Made by a program: the position numbers and the translations under genes | Shown here: piece by piece, positions 23,783 through 32,740 of the stretch | Layout: every line of letters begins with the position of its first letter | Numbering within the stretch: the first letter of the stretch is position 1 | Origin: JANNPJ01 sp965200525 | GTDB taxonomy: Bacteria > Actinomycetota > Actinomycetes > Actinomycetales > Kineosporiaceae | NCBI GenBank assembly: GCA_965200525.1 | Contig: OZ241368.1 | Coordinates: 1,612,001 to 1,676,000 of the forward strand | DNA length: 64,000 nt | Reading direction: 5' to 3' | Notes under the pieces: model-generated | What the model was told of the DNA's origin: nothing | Database searches by the model: none | The model's input: the letters and a program-made list of their open reading frames with translations, nothing else

Positions 23783-24211
23783 TCAACTGTTGATATAGGC
23801 GGTCAAATGGTCGCGCTCGCTCTGCAACTCGTCGATCCGGTGCTTGACCACGTCGCCGATGCTGATGATGCCGACCAGCCGGCCGTCGTCCAGGACCGGG
23901 ACGTGCCGGAACCGGCCGTCGGTCATCACTCGCATCAGCTCGTCGAGTTCGGTGTCCGGCGGGCAGGTGTGCACCTGAGCCGTCATGATGTCCCGCACCG
24001 GGGCGCTGAGCAGCTCGGGCCCGTACTTCTGCAGCTGGCGGACGACGTCCCGTTCACTGACGATGCCGTCGAGCTGGGTGCCGTCGGCCGAGACGACGAG
24101 CGCGCCCACCTTGTGCTGGGCCAGCAGGTCCAGCAGCTCGATGACGGACTGATCCGGTTTCACCGAGACGACGAGATCGCCTTTCTGGCGGAGCAGGTCA
24201 GAGATTCGCAT
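23783..24211 (-). CDS. CBS-domain pair protein
   Basis: 142-aa protein made of two CBS domains (about residues 7-65 and 74-132), which normally bind adenosine nucleotides and sense energy state or allosterically regulate partners. No effector domain is fused. It resembles stand-alone actinobacterial CBS proteins such as hypoxic response protein 1 (Hrp1) in layout. It lies between the LacI regulator and the Ser/Thr kinase on the same strand but with 47-nt and 121-nt gaps, so it is probably an independent unit. Function unknown. Confidence 0.88.
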   Translation of the reverse strand: MRISDLLRQKGDLVVSVKPDQSVIELLDLLAQHKVGALVVSADGTQLDGIVSERDVVRQLQKYGPELLSAPVRDIMTAQVHTCPPDTELDELMRVMTDGRFRHVPVLDDGRLVGIISIGDVVKHRIDELQSERDHLTAYINS

Positions 24212-24332
24212 GGGCCGATACCTCCCGCGACGGGTGACCGGCGGTCCCTCGCTCGCCGCCGGCCGTTCATTGACGGTACCTGTACGGACAGGATTCTGGG
24301 AGTACCGGGAGTGAACTGGTTCACATTTTCAC

Positions 24333-25364
24333 TCAGTCTGCCGAACCCGGTCGCACCGAGCCGGTCGACCCGCGAACCACCAGCTCGGGCCGGAACACGT
24401 ACTCGGCCCGGGCCGCGTTCACCCCCGAGATCTCGTCCAATAGGGCCCGGACGGCGGCCGAGCCCATCGCCTGCACCGACTGCCGCACGGTGGTCAGCGG
24501 CGGATCGGTGAACGCGATCAGGGGCGAGTCGTCGTAGCCGACCACCGAGACGTCGGCCGGCACCTGCAGCCCCCGGCCCCGCACGGCCCGGATCGCGCCC
24601 AGCGCCATCAGGTCGCTGCCGCAGATCACGGCCGTGCAGCCGGCGTCGACCAGCCGCTCGGCCGCCGCCGCCCCGCCCTCCACGCTGAACAGCGAGCACT
24701 CGACCAGGCCCTCGACGTCCTCGATCCCGAGGTGGCGGCGCATCGCCTCCCGGAACCCGGTGATCTTGCGGATCACCGGGACGAACCGCCGGGGGCCGAG
24801 GGCCAGGCCGATCCGCCGGTGCCCCTGAGCCACCAGATGGGTGACGGCCAGATCCATCGACGTGACGTCGTCATTGCTCACGAAGGGTGCGTCGACGCCG
24901 TCCAGATAGCCGTTGACCAGCACGATCGGCAGCCCCCGCTTGCGCAGGGCGACGTACCGGGCCGGATCGGCCGAGGTGTCGGCGTGCAGCCCGGAGACGA
25001 ACACGATGCCGGCCACCCCCCGCTCCAGCAGCATCTGGGTGTAGTCGTCCTCGTGGACACCGCCCGGGGTCTGGGTGCAGAGCACCGGGGTGTACCCGTG
25101 GTGGGCCAGGGCCGACTCGATCACCTGGGCGAACGCCGGAAAGATCGGGTTGTCCAGTTCGGGCACGATCAGGCCGACCAGGCCGGCCGAGTGCTGCCGC
25201 AGCCGCTCGGGTCGCTCGTAGCCGAGCACGTCCAGGGCGGTCATCACGGCCTGCCGGGTGGCCTCGGCCACCCCCGGGCGGCCGTTGAGCACCCGGCTCA
25301 CCGTCGCCTCGCTCACCCCGGCCTGGACCGCGATGTCGGCCAGCCGGGCCCGGTGACCCCTCAT
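24333..25364 (-). CDS. LacI-family transcriptional regulator
   Basis: 343-aa repressor. The N-terminal helix-turn-helix reads LADIAVQAGVSEATVSRVLNG (about residues 7-27), with the minor-groove hinge near residue 45, followed by a periplasmic-binding-protein-like effector domain to the C-terminus. I chose ATG 25364 because the HTH then begins at residue 7 and GGAG lies 5 nt upstream; a longer frame from 25430 adds 22 residues unlike the family. It is divergent from the MsiK-type ATPase gene, so sugar-responsive control of that gene is likely. The inducer is unknown. Confidence 0.9.
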   Translation of the reverse strand: MRGHRARLADIAVQAGVSEATVSRVLNGRPGVAEATRQAVMTALDVLGYERPERLRQHSAGLVGLIVPELDNPIFPAFAQVIESALAHHGYTPVLCTQTPGGVHEDDYTQMLLERGVAGIVFVSGLHADTSADPARYVALRKRGLPIVLVNGYLDGVDAPFVSNDDVTSMDLAVTHLVAQGHRRIGLALGPRRFVPVIRKITGFREAMRRHLGIEDVEGLVECSLFSVEGGAAAAERLVDAGCTAVICGSDLMALGAIRAVRGRGLQVPADVSVVGYDDSPLIAFTDPPLTTVRQSVQAMGSAAVRALLDEISGVNAARAEYVFRPELVVRGSTGSVRPGSAD

Positions 25365-25394
25365 CCACGCTCCGTTCTCCTCGGCGGTGAACCT

Positions 25395-25421
25395 ACCCCG
25401 GAAGGCAGCACTTTCCGGGGT
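25395..25421. promoter_or_regulatory. Perfect 9-bp inverted repeat upstream of lacI-type gene
   Basis: ACCCCGGAA and TTCCGGGGT arms flank a 9-nt spacer about 30 nt upstream of the regulator start, in the region divergent from msiK. It could be the regulator's operator or an mRNA hairpin in its leader. It is not the classical LacI-family central-CG palindrome. Confidence 0.45.
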
Positions 25422-25653
25422 GCCGGACAAGCCTCCCGCGCCGGCTTCCGGGAGCGGTACGGATCGGGTGGGATGTACGCGACACGGCCAAACCCTGTAC
25501 TGATGCCGGGTTGGCAGTCTTAGATGTATTTCGTGGCCGACGGCGCTCCACGTCGCGCGGTCGCAGCTTCATCCAGCCCGCCGCCCGGCGTGCTGGTGCA
25601 ACCCTCCACTCGGATCGTCCGGCACGTTCCTGCCGGTGAAGGGAAGTGGCATC

Positions 25654-26727
25654 GTGGCCACAGTCACGTACGACAAGGCAACCCGGGTCTACCCCGGAGC
25701 GACCAAGCCTTCGGTCGACAAGCTCGACCTGGAGATCGCTGACGGCGAGTTCCTGGTCCTGGTCGGCCCCTCCGGGTGCGGCAAGTCCACCTCGCTGCGG
25801 ATGCTCGCCGGCCTGGAAGACGTCAACGAGGGCCGGATCCTGATCGGCGACCGCGACGTCACCCAGATGCCGCCCAAGGACCGCGACATCGCGATGGTGT
25901 TCCAGAGCTACGCTCTGTACCCGCACATGACGGTCGGCGAGAACATGGGCTTCGCCCTGAAGATCGCCGGCGTCAACAAGTCCGAGATCCAGGAGCGGGT
26001 CGCCGAGGCGGCCAAGATCCTCGACCTCACCGACTACCTCGACCGCAAGCCGAAGGCCCTCTCCGGTGGGCAGCGGCAGCGGGTCGCGATGGGCCGGGCC
26101 ATCGTCCGGAAGCCCCAGGTCTTCCTGATGGACGAGCCGCTGTCGAACCTCGACGCCAAGCTCCGGGTCCAGACCCGCACCCAGATCGCCTCGCTCCAGC
26201 GCCGACTCGGCGTCACCACGGTCTACGTCACCCACGACCAGACCGAGGCGATGACGATGGGCGACCGGGTGGCGGTGCTCAAGGACGGCCTGCTCCAGCA
26301 GGTCGGCACCCCGCGCGAGCTCTACGACCACCCGATCAACTCGTTCGTGGCCGGCTTCATCGGCTCCCCCGCGATGAACCTGCTGAGCCTTCCGGTGGTG
26401 GACGGCGGCGTGCAGTTCGGCGACGCGGTCTACCCGGTCACCACCGACACCCTGTCGGGAGCGGGCAAGAACATCACCCTCGGTGTTCGCCCGGAGGACC
26501 TCGACCTGGCCGACCACGGGCTGCCCGTTCAGGTGGAACTGGTGGAGGTGCTGGGCGCGGATGCCTACGTCCATGGCATCCTCAGGAGTGAAGGATCCGA
26601 CCTGCCGGTAATCGCGCGGGTGGACGGCCGCCGGCCCCCGGAAAAGGGGCAGACGGTGCACCTGAAGGCCAAGGAAGGCCACACCCACCTGTTCAACGTT
26701 GAATCGGGCTTACGGCTGGGCGCCTGA
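25654..26727 (+). CDS. msiK: ABC sugar-transport ATPase, MsiK/UgpC type
   Basis: 357-aa ATP-binding subunit energising carbohydrate ABC importers; MsiK proteins serve several importers in actinobacteria. Walker A is GPSGCGKST, the Q-loop is VFQSYALYPHMTV, the signature is LSGGQRQRVAMGRAI, Walker B is VFLMDEPLSNLDA, and the H-loop is YVTHDQTEAM. A C-terminal TOBE/regulatory domain begins near residue 235. I chose GTG 25654 with AAGGGAAG upstream. No cognate permeases are adjacent, which fits a multi-system ATPase. A strong hairpin terminator follows. The LacI gene is divergent. Confidence 0.9.
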   Translation: MATVTYDKATRVYPGATKPSVDKLDLEIADGEFLVLVGPSGCGKSTSLRMLAGLEDVNEGRILIGDRDVTQMPPKDRDIAMVFQSYALYPHMTVGENMGFALKIAGVNKSEIQERVAEAAKILDLTDYLDRKPKALSGGQRQRVAMGRAIVRKPQVFLMDEPLSNLDAKLRVQTRTQIASLQRRLGVTTVYVTHDQTEAMTMGDRVAVLKDGLLQQVGTPRELYDHPINSFVAGFIGSPAMNLLSLPVVDGGVQFGDAVYPVTTDTLSGAGKNITLGVRPEDLDLADHGLPVQVELVEVLGADAYVHGILRSEGSDLPVIARVDGRRPPEKGQTVHLKAKEGHTHLFNVESGLRLGA

Positions 26728-26739
26728 CCCTGCTGGTCA

Positions 26740-26774
26740 CGTCGCCGGTCGCGAGCTTCTCGCGACCGGCGACG
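26740..26774 (+). terminator. Hairpin terminator after msiK
   Basis: Perfect 16-bp stem CGTCGCCGGTCGCGAG with its complement around a 3-nt CTT loop, 13 nt past the msiK stop. There is no U-tract. It isolates msiK from the DUF4032 gene. Confidence 0.75.
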
Positions 26775-26798
26775 GTCCGACATTGGGGGGCCTGAATC

Positions 26799-28058
26799 AT
26801 GAGTACTTCACACACCCTCCAGATCACCTCGGCGGCACCCGACCCGGCTCTGCTCGACCTGCCGTGGCAGTTGCCGCTCGAGGATTGGCCGGCCAACCGG
26901 CTGGCCACCCTGCCCCGGGGCATCTCCCGGCACGTCGTCCGCTTCGTTCAGCTCTCCGGCAACGTGCTCGCGGCCAAGGAGATCAACGAGGATCTGGCCC
27001 GGCGCGAGTACGGCCTGCTGCGACTGCTGCGCCGGCTCGGACTGCCCGTGGTCGAACCGCTCGGCGTGGTCAGCGGTCGCGAGGCCGCCGACGGGACCGA
27101 GCTCGACCCGGTCCTGCTCACCCGGCACCTGCAGTTCTCCCTGCCCTACCGGGCCGCCTTCTCCCAGTCGCTGGGGCCGGACACCGGCACCCGGCTGGTC
27201 GACGCGCTGGCCGTGCTGCTGGTCCGGTTGCACCTGTCCGGCTTCTACTGGGGCGACGTCTCGCTCTCGAACGCCCTGTTCCGCCGGGACGCCGGTGCCT
27301 TCGCCGCCTACCTGGTTGACGCCGAGACCGGCGACCTGCACGACTCGCTCTCCAACGGCCAGCGCGAGCACGACCTCGACCTGGCCCGGGTCAACATCGC
27401 CGGCGAGCTGATGGACCTGGAAGCCGGCGGCCTGCTCGACGAGAACCTCGACCCGATCGAGACCAGCGACGCCTTCATCGCCCGGTACCGATCGCTCTGG
27501 GTCGAGCTGACCGCACCCGAAGCCTTCGAACCCGGCGACCGGTGGCGGGTCGAGGCCCGGATCCGGCGGCTCAACGAGCTCGGCTTCGACGTCGGCGAGC
27601 TCAACATCAGTACCGACCTGACCGGCACGTCGATCGAGATCCAGCCCAAGGTCGTGGACGCCGGCCATCACCGCCGTCGGCTGCTCCGGCTGACCGGCCT
27701 GGACGTCGAGGAGAACCAGTCCCGCCGGCTGCTCAACGACCTCGACACCTACCGCGCTGCCACCGACCGTCAGGCCGCCGACGAGGACGTCATCTCGCAC
27801 GAGTGGCTGGCCCGCCGGTTCGAGCCGGTGGTCCGGGCCGTGCCGGCCGAGCTGCGGGGCAAGCTGGCTCCGGCCGAGGTGTTCCACGAGGTGCTGGAGC
27901 ACGCCTGGTACCTGTCCGAGCAGCGAGGCAAGGACGTCGGCCTGGACGAGGCGGTGGCCAGCTACATCGCCGGCGTCCTGGTCCACAAGCCCGACGAGGC
28001 GGCCGTCCTCGGCGTCGACACCGAGGAGATCCCGGTCATCGCCGACCCGATCGCCTGA
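26799..28058 (+). CDS. DUF4032 protein with kinase-like N-domain
   Basis: 419-aa cytoplasmic protein. The N-terminal half resembles lipopolysaccharide-kinase-like folds: a lysine in LAAKEINEDLARREYGLL, HLSGFYWGDVSLSNALFRRD as a degenerate catalytic loop with Asp and Asn, and YLVDAETGD in the DFG position. The C-terminal half is DUF4032. This points to a small-molecule or protein phosphotransferase, but no substrate is known. AG-rich DNA precedes ATG 26799 without a clear SD. It converges on the GH15-like gene with a 15-nt gap. Confidence 0.82.
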   Translation: MSTSHTLQITSAAPDPALLDLPWQLPLEDWPANRLATLPRGISRHVVRFVQLSGNVLAAKEINEDLARREYGLLRLLRRLGLPVVEPLGVVSGREAADGTELDPVLLTRHLQFSLPYRAAFSQSLGPDTGTRLVDALAVLLVRLHLSGFYWGDVSLSNALFRRDAGAFAAYLVDAETGDLHDSLSNGQREHDLDLARVNIAGELMDLEAGGLLDENLDPIETSDAFIARYRSLWVELTAPEAFEPGDRWRVEARIRRLNELGFDVGELNISTDLTGTSIEIQPKVVDAGHHRRRLLRLTGLDVEENQSRRLLNDLDTYRAATDRQAADEDVISHEWLARRFEPVVRAVPAELRGKLAPAEVFHEVLEHAWYLSEQRGKDVGLDEAVASYIAGVLVHKPDEAAVLGVDTEEIPVIADPIA

Positions 28059-28073
28059 GCGAGCCGACCGTCC

Positions 28074-29444
28074 TCAGCCGAGGGTGTCGAGGGTGAGCAG
28101 GACGAGGGCCGCGGTGAGGGCGAGCGGGGCCGGGCCGGCCGGGGCGCCGTCCCGGCGGACCTTCTCGGGCAGGGCTCCGTAGGCGGTGCGGTGGGCATCG
28201 AGCCAGTTGAGGTAGTGCTCGGCCGTGGCCCGGTCGCCGCGACCGGCCGCGGCCAGGGCGAACATCGCGTTCTCCGGCGTCCAGCTGACGCCGTCGTCCT
28301 TCCAGCTGCTGCCCGGAGCCACACCGCCGGCGGCGCGCATCATCCCGGCCGGTACCGACAGCTGCGCCGCGAAAACGTCGGCGCTGGTCAGCGGCCCGAT
28401 CGGCGGGCTCAGGAAAGTCACCGCGGCGTCCGGGTCGTCGCCGCCGAGGTGCCGCGGGTAGCCGGGGCCGAACTCGCGCACGACCGTGGCCCCGAGCTTC
28501 TCGGCCGCCACCCGGGCCTGTCCGGCCCGGCCCGGTTCGCCGGCGGCCAGGTAGAGCGGGCCGGCGGCGGCCAGGCCGGCCAGCAGCGGCCCGACCGTGC
28601 CCAGCGTCAGCTCGTCCTCCTTGACCTCCCAGTAGTCCGACGACACCGGCGGCAGCCCGCGCGGGTTGTCGATCGCGGTCAGGATGGCCTGGGTCGAGCG
28701 GTCGATCATCGGCCGCAGCTCCTCGACCAGAGCGCGCCCCTGAGCGGTCGGGACCCGGGCCAGCACCTGCTGAACCGCCCAGAGCACCCAGCCGGTGCCG
28801 TCGAGCTGGATCCCGCGGTGGTCGGGCACGCCCGAACCGTCGGCCAGGTAACGGGCCTGGAACCGGCCGTCCACCGCCTGCTGGTTCTGAACGAAGGTCA
28901 GGACGGCGCGGGCGTCGTCGATGTGGCCGGACGCCGCGAAGGCCGCCGCCGCCGCACTGGCGTCCCGGGGCCAGACGTAGCGCCAGTGCGGCGTCCAGCC
29001 GGCCACCAGAGCTCCGTTGCCGAGCAGCATCACCTTGAGATCGAGCAGGGCGTAGTGGGCCATCGCGGCCCAGTGACCGTCGCGGCCCGGCACCGAACCG
29101 GACCGCAACCAGGCCTGCTCCGCGGCCAGGACCCGGCGGGCGCCCGGAGCCGAACCGGCGGTCGTCGGCATCAGAACCCTTGAGCCGGCAAAGAACTCGG
29201 AGCGCGCGCCCGGCGGGATCGGGACCCGCTGCCCGGCCGGGCCGAGCCCGACCGCCTGCGAGTAATAGGTCGGCTCGGGCCGGCGCCGGATCCAGCGATA
29301 GCCCGCCACCCCGGCCCCGAGCGCGGCCGTTCCGGTGGCCAGCGACAGGAACGAGCGGCGCCCCACCGAGGACGGCGACCCGGAATCGATCCGTGGCTCG
29401 GTGTCCGGTCCGGTGGGCCCGACGCCGGGCACGGTGATGGGCAC
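28074..29444 (-). CDS. Tat-exported glycoside hydrolase family 15-like protein
   Basis: 456-aa protein with a twin-arginine signal (GRRSFLSLATGTAALGAG, about residues 28-45) and an (alpha/alpha)6-barrel-like body. The GH15-type motif RYVWPRDAS (residues near 155) contains the substrate-binding Arg and Asp, and SSDYWEVKEDE supplies a candidate catalytic Glu. It may hydrolyse alpha-glucans or trehalose outside the membrane; family members differ. The start is probably GTG 29444, with an in-frame GTG four codons later also possible. It ends 15 nt from the convergent DUF4032 gene. A sugar ATPase and LacI regulator lie nearby but are not in the same unit. Confidence 0.8.
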   Translation of the reverse strand: MPITVPGVGPTGPDTEPRIDSGSPSSVGRRSFLSLATGTAALGAGVAGYRWIRRRPEPTYYSQAVGLGPAGQRVPIPPGARSEFFAGSRVLMPTTAGSAPGARRVLAAEQAWLRSGSVPGRDGHWAAMAHYALLDLKVMLLGNGALVAGWTPHWRYVWPRDASAAAAAFAASGHIDDARAVLTFVQNQQAVDGRFQARYLADGSGVPDHRGIQLDGTGWVLWAVQQVLARVPTAQGRALVEELRPMIDRSTQAILTAIDNPRGLPPVSSDYWEVKEDELTLGTVGPLLAGLAAAGPLYLAAGEPGRAGQARVAAEKLGATVVREFGPGYPRHLGGDDPDAAVTFLSPPIGPLTSADVFAAQLSVPAGMMRAAGGVAPGSSWKDDGVSWTPENAMFALAAAGRGDRATAEHYLNWLDAHRTAYGALPEKVRRDGAPAGPAPLALTAALVLLTLDTLG

Positions 29445-29484
29445 TGGCGTCGGCTCGGCGGCCCCCGCCCCGGTCCCGGCGCCG

Positions 29485-30510
29485 CTAGAGGGCAGCGCTT
29501 CTCCTGCGGGCGATCTCGTACAGAGCCACGCCCGCGGCCACGCCCGCGTTCAGCGACTCGGTGCCACCGAGCATCGGGATCGACGCGATCACGTCACAGT
29601 TCTCCCGGACCAACCGGGACAGGCCCTTGCCCTCGGAGCCGGCCACCAGCACCACCGGATCGGTGGCCATGGCCAGGTCGGGCAGGCTGACGTCGCCGGC
29701 GGCGTCCAGGCCGACGATGAAGCAGCCGGCCTTCTTCAGCTCCAGCAGGGCGCGGTTCAGATTGGTGGCCCGCGCCACCGGCACCCGGGCGGCCGCACCC
29801 GCCGAGACCTTCCAGGCCGAAGCGGTCATGCCGGCCGCCCGGCGCTCGGGGACGATCACGCCGTGGCCGCCGAAGGCCGCGGCCGAACGGACCACCGCGC
29901 CCAGGTTGCGCGGATCGGTGACCCCGTCCAGGGCCACCAGCAGAGCCGGCCGGCCGGTGCGCGCCGCCCCCTCCAGCAGGTCCTCCGGGTGGGCGTACCG
30001 GTAGGCCGGCACCTGGAGCACCAGCCCCTGGTGGACGCCGTTGTTGGTCATCCGGTCGAGGTCGACCTTGGACGCCTCCATCAACGGCAGGCCCCGCTCG
30101 GCCGCCAGTTTCAGGGCTTCGCGGATCCGGTCGTCGCTCTCGATCCGGCTGGCCACGAACAGTGCCTTGGCCGGCACCCCGGCCCGCAGCGCCTCGACCA
30201 CCGGGTTCCGGCCGCCGACCATCTCGCTGGTACCGGCCGACCGACGGACCGAACTGCTGCTGCTGGTGCTGGCGGCGCGGGTACCGGTGCGCGGGGCCCC
30301 GTCCCGCTTGGCCCCCTCCCGCTTGACCCCGTCCCGCTTGGCCGCCGCCTTGGCCTGCTTGGCCGCCGGGTGATGCGGTCGTTCCACCGCTCTCGGGGTC
30401 GGTCCGCGGCCCTCGACACCGCGGCGCTGCTGCCCGCCCGTACCGACGGTCGGCCCCTTCTTCGATCCGGGACGCCGAGTGGCGCCCTTGCGTTGAGAAT
30501 TACCGGCCAT
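29485..30510 (-). CDS. rlmB: 23S rRNA (guanosine-2'-O)-methyltransferase RlmB (SpoU/TrmH family)
   Basis: 341-aa SPOUT methyltransferase that uses SAM to methylate the 2'-O of a 23S rRNA guanosine. A basic, disordered N-terminus (about residues 1-95, rich in Lys/Arg/Gly) precedes the TrmH substrate-binding domain (GGRNPVVEALRAG) and the knotted SpoU domain with DPRNLGAVVRSAAAFG, VAGSEGKGLS and SLNAGVAAGVALYE. I chose ATG 30510, overlapping the cysS stop by 11 nt. cysS-rlmB is conserved across actinobacteria. Confidence 0.93.
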   Translation of the reverse strand: MAGNSQRKGATRRPGSKKGPTVGTGGQQRRGVEGRGPTPRAVERPHHPAAKQAKAAAKRDGVKREGAKRDGAPRTGTRAASTSSSSSVRRSAGTSEMVGGRNPVVEALRAGVPAKALFVASRIESDDRIREALKLAAERGLPLMEASKVDLDRMTNNGVHQGLVLQVPAYRYAHPEDLLEGAARTGRPALLVALDGVTDPRNLGAVVRSAAAFGGHGVIVPERRAAGMTASAWKVSAGAAARVPVARATNLNRALLELKKAGCFIVGLDAAGDVSLPDLAMATDPVVLVAGSEGKGLSRLVRENCDVIASIPMLGGTESLNAGVAAGVALYEIARRRSAAL

Positions 30511-31936
30511 GGTCGGTCTCCAGAGTCCAGCGGGCCCCATCGGGGGTGTCCTCGACGGCAATGCCCGAGGCGGCCAACCGGTCCCGGATGGCATCAGCGG
30601 TACCGAAGTCGCGTTCCTTGCGGGCCTGGGCCCGGGCGTCGAGCTCGGCCCGGACCAGCATGTCCAGGGCCTCCCGCAGGTGGCCCTCGCCGCCGGCGCC
30701 GTCGCGCCAGTGCGGGTCGAACGGGTCGACGCCGATCACCGCGGCCATCGCGCGAACCGCGCCGAGTGCCGACTCGACCGCCGCGTCGTCACCGTCGGTC
30801 AGGGCCCGGTTGCCCTCGCGGACCGTGTCGTGCAGCACGGCCAGCGCGGCCGGCACACCCAGATCGTCGTCCATCGCGGCCACGAACGCCGCCGGCAACG
30901 GCAGGTCGTGCGGACTGCCCTGAGCCTGGCCGAGCCGTTCGACGGCCCGGTTCACGAAACCCTCGATCCGCTCGTAGGCGGCCGTCGCCTCCGCCATCGA
31001 CTCGGTGCCGATCTCGATGTTCGACCGGTAGTGCGGAGCCGACAGCAGGTACCGCAGCACCACCGGCCGGACCTGGGTCAGCAGGGTCTCGATGGTCAGG
31101 GTGTTGCCGATCGACTTGCTCATCTTCTCGCCGGCCATCACCACCCAGGCGTTGTGCAGCCAGAACCGGGCGAAACCGTCACCGGCCGCCCGCGACTGGG
31201 CCAGCTCGTTCTCGTGATGCGGGAAGCGCAGGTCGAGACCACCGCCGTGGATGTCGAACTCGGAGCCCAGGTACCGGGTGGCCATGGCCGAGCACTCCAG
31301 ATGCCAGCCCGGCCGGCCCCGGCCCCACGGCGTCGGCCAGGACGCCGTGGCCGGCTCACTCCGCTTGGCCCCTTTCCACAGGGCGAAGTCCCGCGGATCG
31401 CGCTTGCGCGACTGCGGGTCGGCGTCCGCGGCCGCCTCCATGTCGTCGACCCCCTGGCGGGTCAGCGAGCCGTAGGCCGGGAACGACCGGACGTCGAAGT
31501 AGACGTCGCCCGAGGCGTCCTCGGCCGGATAGGCGTGGCCGGCCGCGATCAGGGTCTCGACCAGCTCGACCATCTCGATGATGTGCCCGGTCGCCCTCGG
31601 CTGGATGCTCGGCGCCAGCACGTTCAGCGCCGCGTAGGCGGCGTCGAACTCCCGCTCGAAGATGTACGCGTGCGCCCACCACTCGCGTTCCTCGGCCACC
31701 GACTTGACCAGGATCTTGTCGTCGATGTCGGTGACGTTGCGGACATAGGTGACCTGCTGGCCGTCGCGGATCAGCCAGCGCCGGAGCACGTCGAACGACA
31801 CCTGGGCCCGGACGTGCCCGATGTGGGGGGAACTCTGCGGCGTGGGACCACAGACGTAGATACCCACCCGACCGTCGACGAGCGGGACGAAGTCCCGCAC
31901 CTGCCGGGTGGCTGAGTCATACAGTCGAAGTCCCAC
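30500..31936 (-). CDS. cysS: Cysteinyl-tRNA synthetase
   Basis: Class I aminoacyl-tRNA synthetase of 478 aa that charges tRNA-Cys. The HIGH-type motif is SPHIGHV, preceded by the zinc-binding ICVCGPT-type segment (IYVCGPTPQ). Other zinc ligands appear in WHLECSAMA and HHENELAQS, and the KMSKS loop is EKMSKSIGN. It begins at GTG 31936, 6 nt after TAACCT (31943-31948), without SD: a good leaderless promoter. It overlaps rlmB by 11 nt. In many actinobacteria ispD-ispF precede cysS; here ispF is upstream on the same strand beyond a plus-strand membrane gene. Confidence 0.96.
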   Translation of the reverse strand: MGLRLYDSATRQVRDFVPLVDGRVGIYVCGPTPQSSPHIGHVRAQVSFDVLRRWLIRDGQQVTYVRNVTDIDDKILVKSVAEEREWWAHAYIFEREFDAAYAALNVLAPSIQPRATGHIIEMVELVETLIAAGHAYPAEDASGDVYFDVRSFPAYGSLTRQGVDDMEAAADADPQSRKRDPRDFALWKGAKRSEPATASWPTPWGRGRPGWHLECSAMATRYLGSEFDIHGGGLDLRFPHHENELAQSRAAGDGFARFWLHNAWVVMAGEKMSKSIGNTLTIETLLTQVRPVVLRYLLSAPHYRSNIEIGTESMAEATAAYERIEGFVNRAVERLGQAQGSPHDLPLPAAFVAAMDDDLGVPAALAVLHDTVREGNRALTDGDDAAVESALGAVRAMAAVIGVDPFDPHWRDGAGGEGHLREALDMLVRAELDARAQARKERDFGTADAIRDRLAASGIAVEDTPDGARWTLETDHGR

Positions 31937-32134
31937 CTGTCAAGGTTACTGTGTTATTTGGGGGCGTTCGCGCGGCGGCTTACCGGGGGTCTTCCCTCGT
32001 CGACCGTTCCGCAGCTTCGCTGGGGCTGCGTCTCCTCGGTCCAGACCCCCGACGCCGCCGTACTCTCGCCCCCGATGAGCGGGTGAGTTGTCGTACTCAT
32101 TGCTCGGGCGGCCGGGGCGCCGATACTTCTGATC

Positions 32135-32740
32135 ATGGTCAAGTTGGTTCGAGCGCGGACTGTGGCTGTGGTGCTGTTGGTGCTCACTGTGGGGCAGCTG
32201 GTTGTGGCCACTTTTGTGCCGGGGCTGGAGCAGTTCGACGGGAAGGGGTTCGGGGCCCGGCTGGTGTTGTACCCGGCGATGATGCTGGCGGTGCCGGTGG
32301 GGTGGGCGATTCGGGCCCGGTGGGCCGGTGGGGGTAGCGGGGCGACGCCGTGGGCGGCGTTCGCCTGGATCATGGCGCCGTTCCTGGTCGACGTCACCGG
32401 GAACACGCTCGATCTGTACGACGCGATCTGGTGGTGGGACGACGTCAACCACCTGGTCAACTGGCTGTTCCTCGGGCTCGGGGTGGGGCTGCTGGCGGTC
32501 CGCGGCGGGGTCCGCCCCGGCTGGCTGCTCGGCCTGCTGGTCACCGGGATCGGGGCGGCCATGGCGATCGGCTGGGAGGTGGGCGAGTACTACGCCTTCA
32601 TCCGGGGCGGCACCGAACTGGCCACCGCCTACACCGACACCCTGGGCGACGAGGTGCTGGGCACGATCGGGGCCGGCCTGGCCGGGCTGATCACCGCTCT
32701 GCGGCCGCGGCCGGACGTCGAGGTGGCCGAGGCCGGTTGA
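32135..32740 (+). CDS. YjdF/DUF2238-like integral membrane protein
   Basis: 201-aa polytopic protein with six hydrophobic segments. The core DLYDAIWWWDDVNHLVNWLF, the WEVGEYYAF segment and the TDTLGDEVLGTIGAGLAG segment match the DUF2238/YjdF pattern of conserved Asp, His and Glu within the membrane. Function unknown in the family. GATACT lies 7 nt before ATG 32135, a near-consensus leaderless promoter. It interrupts the usual ispF-cysS adjacency on the opposite strand; its stop TGA directly abuts the ispF stop. Confidence 0.78.
   Translation: MVKLVRARTVAVVLLVLTVGQLVVATFVPGLEQFDGKGFGARLVLYPAMMLAVPVGWAIRARWAGGGSGATPWAAFAWIMAPFLVDVTGNTLDLYDAIWWWDDVNHLVNWLFLGLGVGLLAVRGGVRPGWLLGLLVTGIGAAMAIGWEVGEYYAFIRGGTELATAYTDTLGDEVLGTIGAGLAGLITALRPRPDVEVAEAG

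Noticed and set aside
30040..30510. Basic N-terminus of RlmB as a separate gene
   Set aside because: The Lys/Arg-rich 95 residues are in frame with the methyltransferase, and such tails are common in actinobacterial RlmB.
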